From positions 12,752,501-12,816,500 of the forward strand of contig AP031352.1 of the NCBI GenBank assembly GCA_037833965.1: 64,000 nucleotides of DNA, written 5' to 3'. Under the pieces are notes generated by a model, which worked only from the letters and a program-made list of their open reading frames with translations, was not told the DNA's origin and did not search any database. Below, one piece after another: positions 45,201 to 58,109 of the stretch. The translations under genes and the position numbers were made by a program. This DNA is from Marchantia polymorpha subsp. ruderalis. Taxonomy: Eukaryota; Streptophyta; Marchantiopsida; Marchantiales; Marchantiaceae. How positions within the stretch are numbered: the first letter of the stretch is position 1; each line of letters starts with the position of its first letter.

Positions 45201-48200
45201 CCATGCTCTCCCGTTCAGTTGCTCTGCAATTTCACTCGATCTCGGCGTGATCCATCGTCTTCACACAATCGGCTTGCACTCGAATAAACCCAGAACCCAT
45301 AAATCTTTACTCCATTTCTTCTTCCGGCAGCTCGCAAATCTTGTACCCAATTGCAATTTCATAAAGTGTCCGAGCTCCGTCGCTCTGACGGGCTCAATTT
45401 CGACGGTGCTCTTCTGCAGCAGCCTGAGACGAGAATCATGAGCTACGCTGGATTCTGCTGCCGAGAGGAGAAATCTTACCGGTGTTTCATAGCCACCCGG
45501 AAACTTGCAGATGAAGGAGTGCGCGTTGGCGGCCATAGCGGCAGTTTCCACCTCAGTCTCAGTCGCGTCGAGCTTACCATGGAGGATGTTCTGGCGGATG
45601 GTGCCAGCGAAGAGCACAGGCTCTTGTCCCACCAGGCTGATCTGCTTTCTGAGCCAGTGCAGCTGCAGCTGGTCGATGTTTCTCCCGTCCAGAGTCACCT
45701 CTCCTGAGGACGCACACAGATCGACAGAATTGTTAACAGTCGATGGATTCCAACGCCGGCGCACGAGGGGCACGGAGGCCGAGGCCAGGGCACGAAGACG
45801 TACCAGACTTGGGAGTGTAAAAGCGCTCGATGAGCGAGAGGACTGTGCTCTTGCCAGCTCCACTGCTGCCAACGATGGCCACCGTTTCCCCGGCACTGAT
45901 CTTGAAGGACAGATTCTCGAAGACGGGATGATCCGGGCGTGATCGGTATGTGAAGTGCACGTTTCGGAACTCGATCGTGCCTTTGACGGCGTGCAGGACA
46001 TCGCCTTCCGTGGAGTCCGTGTGGCGATCGACGACCTGGAAAATCTTGTAGGCTGCAATTCGGCCTCGCGTGAAGACTTGAATCTCGGGAATGGCCTGGC
46101 CCAGAGCCCTGCTCCAACCCAAGTCTGAATCAGAAATGTCGTTCCCAGCAGGGCCCGTAGGGCTGTCAAGGACGTCAAGGAGCCAGAGGGCGATGCTGAA
46201 ATCAGAGGTTCACATACTTACATTCCTCCATACACCACATTGAATATTGCTCCGATGATTGCCCCGCCATTGGTTTTGCCGTCTCGTACAAGAATTCCTC
46301 CGAACCACAACTGGAGGGCCCATGACAGATTCACGATGCCCAGGGACATTCCCACTCCAATGCCCTTGACGAGACCGGAAAGGAATCCGAGCTTCGTCGT
46401 CGCCTCCAGTGCTCGCCTGAATGCGGCATTCGAGCGGCCTTCGCCCACGAACGAGTACACCGTTCGAATTTGAGAAAATGCCTGTTTCGGGCACCGATCG
46501 ACGTGCGGACCTGTTAGTACCGCACTGAGGCTCGTGGAAATCACAGGTTCTGCAAGCAAAGCGATTTGATTGACGGCCAGATTTCTCAAGAAGTGGTGGT
46601 CTTCGAGATGATTTGGGTCCGTCCGGACTTACAAGAGCGAGGCACGTGCAGAGCTGAAATCATTCACAGTACCTCCTGAGCGATGGAGCCACCCTTTTCA
46701 TACGATGCTTGAGTCTTGCCCAGTAACTTGGTGTAGACTTTGCCATACACGACGCCTGTTCCCAACATCAGAGGAACCGTGCCCAATGTGAGCAAAGCCA
46801 CCTGCCAGGTTTGGATAAATGCTACGAGGATTCCCACGATAAATGTTGCCAGATTGTGGATGAAGATACCCACCTGCGTTTGGAACAGGACATTAATCGG
46901 ACGTTCTCCGAGCTACCTTCACACGCTACATATATGTTCTCTACTGAAATCAATGACGTCCACATCACCAGCTTACGACACTCAACCCCAGCATCTGAGA
47001 ATGATCACATCTCTGACTTATCAAGTATCCTTGCACTGCTTTCGACTTCTTAATGCCCAATATGAATTGACGCGTTCAGACTTGAGAAGTGTTCATTTTG
47101 CTCAGTTTCTCATTGCATGAAATGTTCGTCATAACTTATAGCACATGCGGGCAAAAATTTCGAAATCCCGATGTCGCCGCCGTCTGGAGATAATAACGAA
47201 GAAAAAGGGCGATCATACCTTCTCTCCTACGGCTTCATGGACATGGAGCATGTCGTTGGAAAGAATACTCAGTGTGTCTCCGGTCGTTGTTTGCGTGTCG
47301 AAAAATTCTATATCTTGGGACAGCAGCGCTTTCAAGTAATGAGTCCTGATTTGTTGTGCCTGTCGCTCTCCAGAGTACATCCAGCATGCTACCTCTGCTC
47401 GCCCACAAAACTGTGCATGTCAGGTCCAAGCCAGAGGCCAGACGCTGGACGCCCTGCCTGGGGTTTATGCAAATCTCGGGGTTTCCCGGAGAGAAGGGCA
47501 TGGCCCACGACGTCATGCACTCTTCTGCACCATGGCAGGCCATTCTCGTAGCACCAAGAGTCTACCCTATGATACGAGACAGATACGGAAGAATCGATGC
47601 TTCTACAACGAAAGACATTTTTTTAAATCCTGGAGATGAGCACCTTACCTAGCCATGTTATCCAGACTGAGATGGCTGCGAGGTAGACGAGAATGAGCGC
47701 AATCTGCAACAATCGATCCATCGTTGTCAGGTGACTCTTCTCCGCGTGCCATTAGTGTGGTCGAACTGTGAAGCGGCCACATCACACAACGAAGCAATCG
47801 GCCGAGTGAAAGTCCTTTACCTGACATATCTCTCGATACGCTTGCTCGAGATCCTGTTGGTTGGAGCCCAGGGCATCGACGAGGCGACCCAGCAGGTACA
47901 AGATGAAGGGCAGAGCTGCACCGTTCGCCGCAGCAGCCAGTGTTCCGACGAGAACGAGGCCGAAATCCAGGGGAGTGGCGAACGACCATAGCCTACTGTA
48001 GGGGACGAGGAATGCAGGTTCAGGAATCGGCGCAGGGAGGTCCGGATTCCTTTCATACGGTTCGCTCTCAGGAACGCTTCGATCTCCACCAGCTTCGGTC
48101 GGTGCAGCAGTTCCAGTCGGATCAGTGTCTTGGTCGCTCTCCTTCCTGTAGGGAGAGCCCCGCGAGCTTTTGCCAGACTGAATCCCACTGCTTTGCAGAC

Positions 48201-48366
48201 TGCTGATGGAGCCTATTCCACTGCTCCCACTGCTCGTAGTGATCGGTGTACTGGTACTCAACCTTCCCTCCATTTCTGATCGGTGGGACTGCGAGCCCAG
48301 CCCAGTCCCGTCCCGCCCCCGCCCCCGCCCCCGCCACAGCTGAATTCGATTTCTGCGCGCGTTCAC
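42236..48366 (-). CDS. ABCB-type full transporter (P-glycoprotein/MDR family), eleven exons (about 1,397 aa)
   Basis: Full-size ABC exporter, TMD1-NBD1-linker-TMD2-NBD2, for the plasma membrane; family substrates include auxin and xenobiotics, not inferable here. Exons: 47821-48366, 47649-47703, 47219-47394, 46673-46873, 46222-46481, 45804-46108, 45480-45703, 44797-45185, 43999-44573, 43563-43804, 42236-43456 (4,194 nt, one continuous frame). NBD1: Walker [10 protein letters not shown] (about 493-501), LSGGQ at 597-601, [21 protein letters not shown]2: GPSGSGKSS (1187-1195), [26 protein letters not shown]. Both sites look competent. The roughly 110-residue Ser/Pro-rich linker and the TMD2 start ([20 protein letters not shown] then VQHFYF) resemble ABCB6/20; NBD1 is more ABCB1-like. 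The end of exon 8 is uncertain (44797 or about 44815, same phase). An alternative start is Met at 48273. Confidence 0.93.
44711..44749. repeat. (TGAT)n/(TGAC)n microsatellite in an ABCB intron
   Basis: ATTGATTGATTGATTAATTG runs into four GACT units, inside the intron between the NBD1 exon and the linker exon. Confidence 0.85.
48310..48336. repeat. (GCCCCC)n repeat at the ABCB 5' end
   Basis: About four GCCCCC units. If the upstream ATG (48366) is used, they encode a RGRGRGR stretch on the minus strand; if Met at 48273 is the start, they are 5' UTR. Confidence 0.8.
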
Positions 48367-50200
48367 ATCATTTGGCCCTGCTGATGATTCTTCACTCTAC
48401 GTTCAGCTGCTGCTCTTCGAGAGACCCCGCCATGTAAGTGCCCGAGTGCTGGAACACGCAGCTGGAAAATCACCAGCTCCGTTTCAAACAAATTCATTTA
48501 GTGCATCAAATTCCACCAGACGATGCTGGAGGAAACATCTCAGCAGCACTGTTGGCTCGCGAGTGGAGAGCCAACCTGCCAGCAATCTGCAAGCCACCAA
48601 TGCAGAACGATCGCTGCTTTCGCGGCTTGGATTGCCTTGGTCGATGCTGTCGGCCGGGGGACCAGACGACGGAGTAGGGCCCTCGGTTCCTGGGTCACGG
48701 GAGACTCCCACCCCACGCTCTCTACCCGAATTGGCTCGAATGCCCGCAGAGTAGCTGACTGTCTCTAGTCGGCGAAGCTGTCAGTGGAGGAGCCATAGCT
48801 CGAGCCCGAGGAAAGAACTCCCCCGCACCAGACGAACCAATTTTCTCGAAGGCTACGCCCGAGCTTCTACACACTCTATGTCCCCCGCGACCCCAACCTC
48901 GCCAGAAACTTGTCCAGAAACTGGTCACTGCTCTCCTTCGTCGTCTGAGCAAGCGAGCGAGCGAGCGATCACCCCTTGTTTGATTCTGTCCGTCCGTCTG
49001 TCTACCTGTCTACTTGGACGGTACCGCTCAAACTCTCGACTGATTCCAGGGATCAATCGAAGAAGTCAGCTCAGCTCAGTTCAGCTCGTCTATCGCTCGG
49101 TGGAGCTCTTTCTCGCTCTCGTTGTCTGCTCTTTTGTCGTCGGGACGGCCAAACGAACCTGGTTTGGGTATGTCTGTCTGGCTGACGCTCTGTCTGGCTT
49201 GGACTGTATCGCTGTTATTTCGGGATGGGTCGAATGATCGATCGACCTCTCGGCTCGCACGAGTCGAGCAGCCGAGCGGGCAACAATAATTGCTCGTCAG
49301 TATTCAGTGCATGCAGCCAGAACCATGGAACTGAGATAATTACAGCTTCGTCTGAGGCCCCGCGAGGTTTCGAGTACGTGACGTCGAGATGATCCGTTGG
49401 GACCCGATTCCACTCATCACCTCCCGGCAACAGCAGATATAGAGTCAGCCGATCCAGCTACGCTAGTGCTGCTGCCCTCTCTGCTCTGATCAGATCCTCT
49501 CTCTCGTAATTCGTTCAGACTTGAGCTGCTCGAGCTCTGAGTCTCTGATCCGACTGCCGCTGGGCCCAATTTTATATTTTGCTATACCCCCGCATACCAT
49601 GGTTACCTCCCAGAGCTCTACCATATTCAGTAGGCGATTTTCTCTCGGCCCTGATGCTGCAACCAGCGAGCGAGCAAACATCCAGATCCGAAGTGAACCG
49701 AGCTAACCGAAATTGCTGTCGCGCTGCAGGAAACAAAAAGGATTCGCTTCCGTGCGGTGCCTCCCTCCAAACGTTCGGTGGTGGGTTGGGTTGACTCTGA
49801 CGGCGGATCCAGATCCAGTTCCGAGGGCCAGTTATCGGTCACCGGCTTGTCATCCGTCCCTTGGACAGTGCTGACAGGCTCAGCCTTACTTCTAAAGGAG
49901 AGCAGATAGATTATCGATAACACGACCCAGCCGAAGGATTGGGTGGAGTCCGAGTCTTTAATCAGGCCCAAGTTTTCGTTGATTCTTTCCCAAGAGTCCA
50001 TCCCTCGGCTGAATCTTTCCAGTAAATACCGACGTACTCTTCCCCGTATGTACGACAATGTCTCTCCCTCCATCTCCCTCCATGTCCAAGTACGAAACCT
50101 CGGCTGGACCTCGTTGTTTGGTGGCTGCGACTTCTCCGCGTCTCAAACCTCGAAATCCCTCTACATCGACGTGACCACAAGCTTCGGAGGCTCGTCATTC
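48367..50200. promoter_or_regulatory. Upstream region of the ABCB gene
   Basis: Promoter by position for the minus-strand ABCB gene. It contains GAGCGAGCGAGC-type (48,950-48,970) and CAGCTCAGCTCAGTTCAGCTC (about 49,068-49,088) low-complexity runs like those before the RING-H2 gene. No defined element can be called. Open frames here are short and unconserved. Confidence 0.35.
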
Positions 50201-53200
50201 CGGGGGAGACTGTATTGATCCCATCAACTTTTGAATGGATTCGTGTGCTTTTCTTAGATGAGTATTGTTCATGAGATTGCAACAGTATTACATTGGATCC
50301 ACCACTTGTGTAGTAGTAGCTCGACGTCTCTGCGATGCATGGGGTTAGACTCTTTTGACGGGGATCAAGGCGGAGGCTTGGACCTGCTGCGTCGGAATGT
50401 TGCAATCATTCAGAATTTCTCTAGAAAATCACGCCAGACCTTTAGATATCGTCTGCCATTTGTATACGACGATGTGCTACAAAGGTATGAACCGCATTGT
50501 ATACCCATCGGGTCTAACACGGTCCAAAGCATTACGTTTTGAGATTAAGTGTCTACTGGAAAAGTCGAGATTTTCAAAAGCTCCTCTCGCAACAAGTTTC
50601 CGAAGCTCTATCTGGCAACCTGGACAACACCAGTCGAACATAAAATTCCGAATAGTACCAAATAATATCTTACCAGAGGAGATTAGTCTACAATGCCCAA
50701 GTACAGCTTCAGCTGAAGCGGTGGCGTTTTACCTCATTACTGCATATAAATGGTCTTTCCAAAACATGCTCTTCTAAACTTTTATTCCATCCTTGTGTCT
50801 TTTCCCCCGGAAAATGTAGAACAAATCTAGGATCCAGCTCCCAAATCTTTCCAATGACATCATCTGTACTCGGCCACGGACTAAAAATAGAGTTCAACAT
50901 TATTTCTTCAGAGCACAACAATTGTTTAGTCCATAGACTAGACTATATTATCTATACGTATTTTCATTTACCCATGAGATTTGGAATACCAATAGAGGTG
51001 TTGAAGTATATCACCAATGTTACAATGTATGGATGGATTGTATATTTGCACATTTTTTATGCAGCGTACATCAACATTATCCAAGCTAATCTACTTCTTT
51101 CGAAGAAGACTTGGAGGGAGGTGCCCGAGGATGCCGATCTGAATCGCAAGGCGTTATCCTGATGGGTGACAATGGTATTCATGATTTACATTGTATGGTT
51201 TATGAGCATGATTCATATATATTTTTGGAAGATGATCAATAATAGCTCAACGCTATAACAGCAAATCCGCAAGTACCTCGCATCATATCACAAGTGAATT
51301 GGTATTTATATCGTTATTGTATTCAACCACAACTATTCTTAGCTTTTCCTTCCGGCCACATTCTGAATAATTCAAGCCATTGACAAGATTCATTGAAGCC
51401 TGGAATTCATTAAAACAGAAAAGCCTTATCATTATTCACAATCGTCGAAGTCATGGTCCTCGTGTGTTTGATGCTGTTTTCCTTAAATAAAAAGTTTTTC
51501 AACCATGCCATATTATTCATACCACAGAGGCTTTACCTGTCTTTATGCCAGTTTATCGAAGTGAGATCTTAGATTGAAACAATGAAAAGATCAAAGTGAC
51601 TCCTGGATGCCTTAATAGTGACCTCATTTGAGTTCTTCTGTGTTACTCATTGAGATCCAGAAACGCCAAATCGAATCAGACTTGGACTTGGAAATCATGA
51701 GTTCCAAATGTTATCGTCATAGACAGATTAGCAGTTAGGTACAGGAAGAGACAAATGATAACATATTGGAACTCCCGAGGTATGGAAAAGTCTGACAGAT
51801 TGTTTCAAACAAATTTGCACTCACTCACATGCATAGAAAAGATGGCTGCAGGTGGAGTCTGCCAACGAGAGGTAGAAATGTTGCACGCTAGGATTTGGTC
51901 GTCAGGTGGAAGATTCAGCCTACGCCTGTCCCAACGCTGAACTCAGTGTTACTCAACAGGTATTGCCTCTGTTGTTGCAAGGAGGTCATGTCATAACCAA
52001 AACTCACTTGGTTTTCCTCTATCCCCTAGAGCAAAGTGGACTCAGTACTCCGGACCACCAAAATTGCTTTTCACGGTTTACGGGAAGTTGCATACACACA
52101 TTTCGGGACTGCGAGAGAAATTTTGGACATTTTACGATCCCCCTTCAAGTTTATGGGAACGATCTCATGTCAATATCCTATGTTGGAGATATCAAGTCTC
52201 CTTACTTGGCTTGTTGCTTTGGGAGTCCCTCCATGTTTTTCCTTTTATCGATCTTCTCAAAATACTTTACCAGAGTCGCACAAATTAGCCTTTCATAATT
52301 ACAGAAACAGGATAATTTTTATTTTTTATTCGGCATATCCCACAGCTCTTTTGGAGATCACGGGATTTCCACAAAACTGATGTCCAGGCAGATCGGTTTC
52401 AACCACCAGAGCAGGCAGCCTAGTTAGAGGCGTTTTGAGATTAGCTGCAAACATCCACTGTAAACATTTTGAGATTCTGAACTCCAGATACTGCATTCCA
52501 AGTAGTCCTGACTCGTTCTTTGCCGCTTGAACCCCAAATAATATACGGTGCCATTGGCCCTACCAACGATTCACGTGCGAACAAACGTAATTGCACGATT
52601 GGTTCTCTAATGGCTGTAACTTCCATGCTTGCTGAGCTTCCGAGCTAGGGATGCCCTGGCACAAGCGGTGAAAGATCTGGTGCAACTTACTGTGAGGAAT
52701 TACCAAAGGATCTGGAGTTTGGCATAAGCGTTAAATTTTGCGGAGAACAAAATGCTTCCTCCTCGCGAGTTGTGATTATCTTGAACATAGGTGGCGGTCA
52801 AGCAGGCAGGAGGTATAATGAAAAGGTCCAAAGCAGTTGCTTTTCAGCCACGTTCGCACTATATGTACATTTGTCTGAACTCATACATTCCTCTGATGAG
52901 GTCGACGGTACATTCTTCAAAGCCTATGTTGGTCAAACACCGTAGCTGAACCTTGGTCCACGAAATTGGCATGGGGGACTATCTTCGTTGAACGACCCTG
53001 TCGTCGTTCCAGGAGAAGACTCACATGTAAAATGTTCACTTCTTGTACTCCATCCTGGCCCATTATCTTTTACTTCGGAGCCTTGCCTCCACTTCAATCG
53101 TAGGACGAGGATCAAAATTGTTGATGTGTACATACTCCAACATAATAATATCGTGCGAGCAAAATGTAAATCTGGTGTCATAAATCCTTTTTTAAGGGTT

Positions 53201-56100
53201 GTTATTATATATGTATTTATACAAAAATCTATATCGTTTGGAAGCATTATTTCATGGTCTTTCAGTGTAAGATATATAGATATATCTTTGCATGATAATT
53301 TAGGAAAAATTGTTGGTTTGTGTTTATCGCAAAGGCGCGCATGAAATGGTGAACAATGACATTTGTATGTTATGTATTACATACATATGCTCATCATTCA
53401 CGGTTAGTGTACTAATAATCTAATGAGTGTGAGATCAGAGTGTGATATCAATACTCCAATGGCTATGTATATCAGCTTCTAGTTGCTTACATAATGGTTC
53501 ATCGGCGTGTGTCCAATTTTTCAATTAAGGGTTTTCACTCACTTTTCGACATTATTCAGCTGAGGGGAGAACCGTAGATATTCAAACTGATTTATGTTCG
53601 AGTTGAAAACTGTGATTAAGTGAAGTAAACAATGGCTCACTGTATTTGCCGCTTTGGGGAAATGTCAAAGTTTTACATCTGCCACCTCGTACATTCAACT
53701 TATGGTTTGGTCGGTATCAACGATGTGGTGGAGTTTGAGCAAATTGGTATGCACTCTGCTAAGGACTCGTATTGGACCACTCTGTTTTGTCGCTGATCGG
53801 AACTAATTTCGGATTCCGAATGTGGAGGATAAAAATTCCTCGTATACAGAAAAGTAGTTCGTGAACTACTCTTTCATGCGTAACAAGGTCGGAGCGAGAG
53901 ACACTCGTACATGCTGTTGTCTGCATGTGGAATGGAATGCGATGGTAAATGATGTCTGTCCTATTGGTCGTCAACCAGTCGGCATTTGACTTAGCCTACG
54001 GACCTAGGACGTACAAGATGATCACCTGGTAAGTACGCACGAACAAAACAGGCCTTCATGCGTAACCTTGTCAGAGATCGTATACGATGAAGAGGGAAAT
54101 TGGATATGGACTTCAGTCTGGGGTGGTTGATTAAATGAATAAAAACTGTGGTCCTTGTCATCACTGGGGCAAGCGCCATCATCACTGTACTGTCCGACTC
54201 GATAGGCCTTCGCATCCGGTTTATGCTATATTACTCGGTGCACTTGCTCGGTCAAAAGATGGCAGAATGTTGCCTACAGTTCACCACGGGTCAATTGAAA
54301 GCTGGAGCCTTGTACTTGACTGATGCAGAGCATCGAGAAGAGGTATTCCGTTAAATCCAGCAGCGGTTATGGGAAGATGCCTGTACTTCGCCTTGATAAG
54401 CGACGGGTTATCTCGACTTGCGAGTGAGGAGAATGGCGGGTGTGCCCTGCGTGCTCACTCTAACCATAATATTTGCAACGACCAGCGGATCTCAAACCAG
54501 CAGTCGGCACACGATGCCAAGCTTTTGAGTGCAGCGCTGTTCTAACCTCCGCAGTACAAGCAGCCCAACTGGCACTGGAACGCAGCGAGCACTGGGGACG
54601 GAGTATGAATGTCTGTACGGGAGGAATTGTACATACGGCGTAGCGTCCAATATTTACCAGGGGGTGTCATAATCCAGGGAGGGAAAATAGAGCAGTCAAA
54701 TCGGATTGAAGAGGAAGCTCGTGCACAAGGGGCTTCAGTCAACGAGGTCATTACTCTCGGTCATTACTGCAAGTCAGATCTGGAAGGGCGACAGCTGCCA
54801 CTGCTGTGGGTGTGTGGACCTACTCTGAAGTCTTCCATGCTCCGTCTGGCTCGAGCTTGAATAAAAGAATGGGCCGAGGGGGATGTCTGCTATGCCTTGA
54901 GAGTGAGCATCGGACCTGTACGTTCAAATATCGAGGAATCTACAGTGAGCCTTGTAAAGTACTGACAGTACCATACTGGACGACCTTAAAGCTGCCAAAT
55001 TTTAGACGGATCATTAAGCAGTCGTGTTAGCACCAAATGTGCGGTGTCGAATTGCTTCGTAATGGCAATTGACCGATTCCAGGAAAAGAGTGCTTCTCGG
55101 TTCGGAGCACGGTTGTCGCTAGAGTTCAAGTCCTTTCGTCACCATCTGGACTGCATGTCATGGAAATTCACAAACCGTCAGATGCTCGGGTCGTAGATTC
55201 ACGTCTACCACGGGCCGAGCTTGTCTTGACACGAAGCCTGCTGTCGACTTCGTGACCAAAGTGAGCACAGTGAAAGGTCGCTGTCGCTGTCGCTGCAGAG
55301 CGTGTCTCAGGGGATTTTGCAAGAGTTCCTGTGCAACCTGGAGTCCACAAGGGCGTCATAGCTACTGGGTGCTGCTGACAAATGACAAGCGCCCTCTCCT
55401 CTCTTCTTCCACAGGGCCTCACCAGTTCCTCCGATTGTGTGCCATTGGAAGATGAAATCTGCTGCCGAGGACCCCGAGTCGCCACATGTTAGCGATACCG
55501 TGATGGTTCGCTATGAGTGTTGATTGCTTCTCTTCTGAAACTGAACCGATGCTTGGGAAATTGAGATGAGAACCTACTTCCGAAATGCTATTTGATGATC
55601 CTGCTTACCAGCGAAGAGAGTGTGTTTATGGCCGTCGGCAGTTAACTCGCATTCTGGTGACCAGTTCCAGTGTTACCATTCGAAGGACACGAGACGAGCA
55701 ACGGTTTACAGCAAGCAGTCAGACCATTGTTGTGGCGGGAGGTCGATTCCGCCATACATTCATTCTACAAGTCGGCGGGCGCCTCAATAGGAGCTACCGA
55801 GCACGACTCTGCACGAGATCGACGGTGGATTCTCCATCAGCCGTATGGCAATCAGCTGCTGTTCAACGAAACAGATGTTGTGGGTACCATTTCAGAGGAG
55901 GAGGAGGAGGAGGAGAGGAATCCCGGTCCAATCGACGTGAAGGCTTCGAATGCAAGCCTGGAATGCTCGAGGGAATCATGGAGGGCGATTCTGCCCTTTA
56001 TCCCCCGCGCCTTGAAGGCCAAAAGGTGAGCGAAGGACCAACATCCGCTGAGCATCAAGGTTGCTGATGATCATGACCCCACCGCAGACACTCAGAGACC
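50201..56100. other. Gene-poor region with scattered unassigned open frames
   Basis: Plus-strand frames at 50.85-51.16, 51.91-52.38 and 54.61-54.86 kb have protein-like patches (for example PGGVIIQGGKIEQSNRIEEE), but no start, splice partner or family could be assigned. A 119-codon frame at 55,670-56,029 has an acidic Glu run and is also unassigned. The rest shows nothing I can support. Confidence 0.3.
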
Positions 56101-56189
56101 GCGATCATTCTTTCGCCGATCGACTTCCTCGTCCCCTCGCCAATCTTTCCTTCCGTTAGGCCTCATGAAAAGGACCTGGGCGGCCACTC

Positions 56190-57550
56190 GATCGCTCACT
56201 GGCCTCGTCTCGTGTATTCTTCCTTTCCTCGACTGTTCCCGTACACAATTGGCATCTTCTCGGTGCCCTGTACTTGGCCCGGCCATGTGCATGTCGAGGT
56301 CGTTGGCATGAGCCAAGTCATCGACAACCATAGCCACACTAGCAGCCCGGCAAAAGCCTGTAGACCCTGTTTCTGATACAAATGCCTCTTTTGATTCATC
56401 ATCGAAGCAAACTATATGAAGAACGTGAAGGAGTTTTGCATTATCTTGTAGTATTGGCTGCCATACACCCTCGAAATTACCTCTTTCCATATAACAGATA
56501 AATCAAGGTTCGAAGTGCAATCGTAAGGGATGACATACACGTCAAACAAACACCCAACATGACGTAGTGGTGAAAATCGGTGGAATTCTTCCATAGCTTT
56601 AGATGCAGTGATTCCATATGTATGGGAGACTTGGATCGATGAAACCTTTAGTAAAGCAACTTCTGCAATCTACTCACTCTGAAAGAAATGTAAGAAAACT
56701 CTTCCACAGCTACTCAATAGCTTTGTCGATCAACCTATATTCTACCATGATCCAAAATTTTGATGTCGGACCAAACTATCTCTAAACACATCAACCCGTT
56801 GTGATCGAATTCATCGAACCTGTCTCGGTGTGTTGAGTTCACAATATATACAAGCACAAGTCTTACGATAACCTTTCAGTTTGGAACTGCTTTAGCAAGA
56901 CATCTTACGCACAATTGCCAAGAATGACAGTTGAGATTTTCAGTTCACATGCTGTTTTAAAATTGTCCTTCATAGATGGTTCAGGTATGGAAAAGGTAAA
57001 CTGCGGCATCAAACATATCACTGCAGGCGAGAGATGCTCACCATCCTTCGTGCTGAACGCAGGAAAGAAAAAGCAAGTTTGCATGGAAGCAGAGAATGAA
57101 AGGGGAGGCTAACGACCAAGACAACTGGACAAGAGCTCGGATCTAGGCACTGGAAGATTCGCTCACCTTCACGGGCCGAACATAGAACAACTTACAACAA
57201 GAGAGAAGGGAGGGCCCCATCGCCCATCTGACGACCCGAGTTAGAACAGAGACGAGGTCTATACGGCTGTGGTTCTCTTACGGAGGGTTTGAGCCCTGAG
57301 GGGAATGCTGCACAAGGTATGGGAAGACCCCATCAAGTTGTGCGTGGATATAACCCAATGGTACAAACCCAGGTCCCATACGTTACAAAGTAACCCCCCT
57401 CCCCCCACCATCATCATGTCGAATCTACGGTACCTCGTGCTCGTTACGTACGTGAATCGAAGGTAGATGATTGGCTACTCTGCAGATGTAGAGCAACCTC
57501 TAAGTTTGTAACAAATAGGTCCAACTGACGTAGTTCTCTTCGGTTCCAGT
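56190..57550 (-). CDS. Unrecognised spliced, possibly decayed gene
   Basis: Coding-looking minus-strand exons with good splice signals: 57448-57550 (WNRRELRQLDLFVTNLEVAL), then 56909-57052 (acceptor CTTTCCTGCGTTCAG; HLSPAVICLMPQFTFSIPEP), which join in phase. A third block from 56662 encodes SHTYGITASKAMEEFHRFSP and ends in YDCTSNLDLSVIWK near 56,487. There the open frame shifts: the continuing good frame is FEGVWQPILQDNAKLL and FDDESKEAFVSETG, down to about 56,190. No intron of plausible size separates these, so a frameshift (pseudogene or assembly error) is possible. The second-to-third block phase does not match, so an exon is probably missing. A further block at 57.87-58.10 kb may lie upstream. 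I recognise no family. Confidence 0.35.
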
Positions 57551-58109
57551 CTGAAGTGACTGGTAGCAAGGAGAACCGTGGACATCGCCGTTGTGAACAA
57601 CAGAACCTCATGAAGTACCCAGGCACGAGTCCTGACATATGTGTGAGAGAAGAGAGAGAGAGAGAAAAAAAAAGAGTCACAACCTTCCTCGACTTGTTGT
57701 GGAAGAAGTCAAATGGAACTGCTTTTTTCGTAATTGATCCTGTGGGCATGGGTATTCCTGCGTTGACAAGGTTTGATGTCCTAGTTCCGGTGGGAATTGC
57801 TCAAAGAAGGCGGGGGCATGTAGGATGCGTTTGTGAAACAGACGGCATAGCTAAAGAGTGCATGTTCTTTCCAGTGCTTTGAAGTCTGTGAGCTGCAGGC
57901 GGTCCGGTTCATGAAGGACGCTCGTTTGTTCGTTCTGGATGGATCATCAAACCCGAACGAAATATGGGAGCTTGCAGTTGGTTTTAATGCTCCCGTCATA
58001 CTTGGACCATGGCTGTGTCCTGCACTCTTATCCTCGCACTTGATTTCCAATAATTCGATCTGATAAGCACTCAACATGCCGTTAAATAACACCAATGAAT
58101 GCAATGATC

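Noticed and set aside
55670-56029. 119-codon plus-strand frame with Glu run
   Set aside because: Glu run arises from a GAG simple repeat; the overlapping frame is also open and no conserved segment or splice partner was found.
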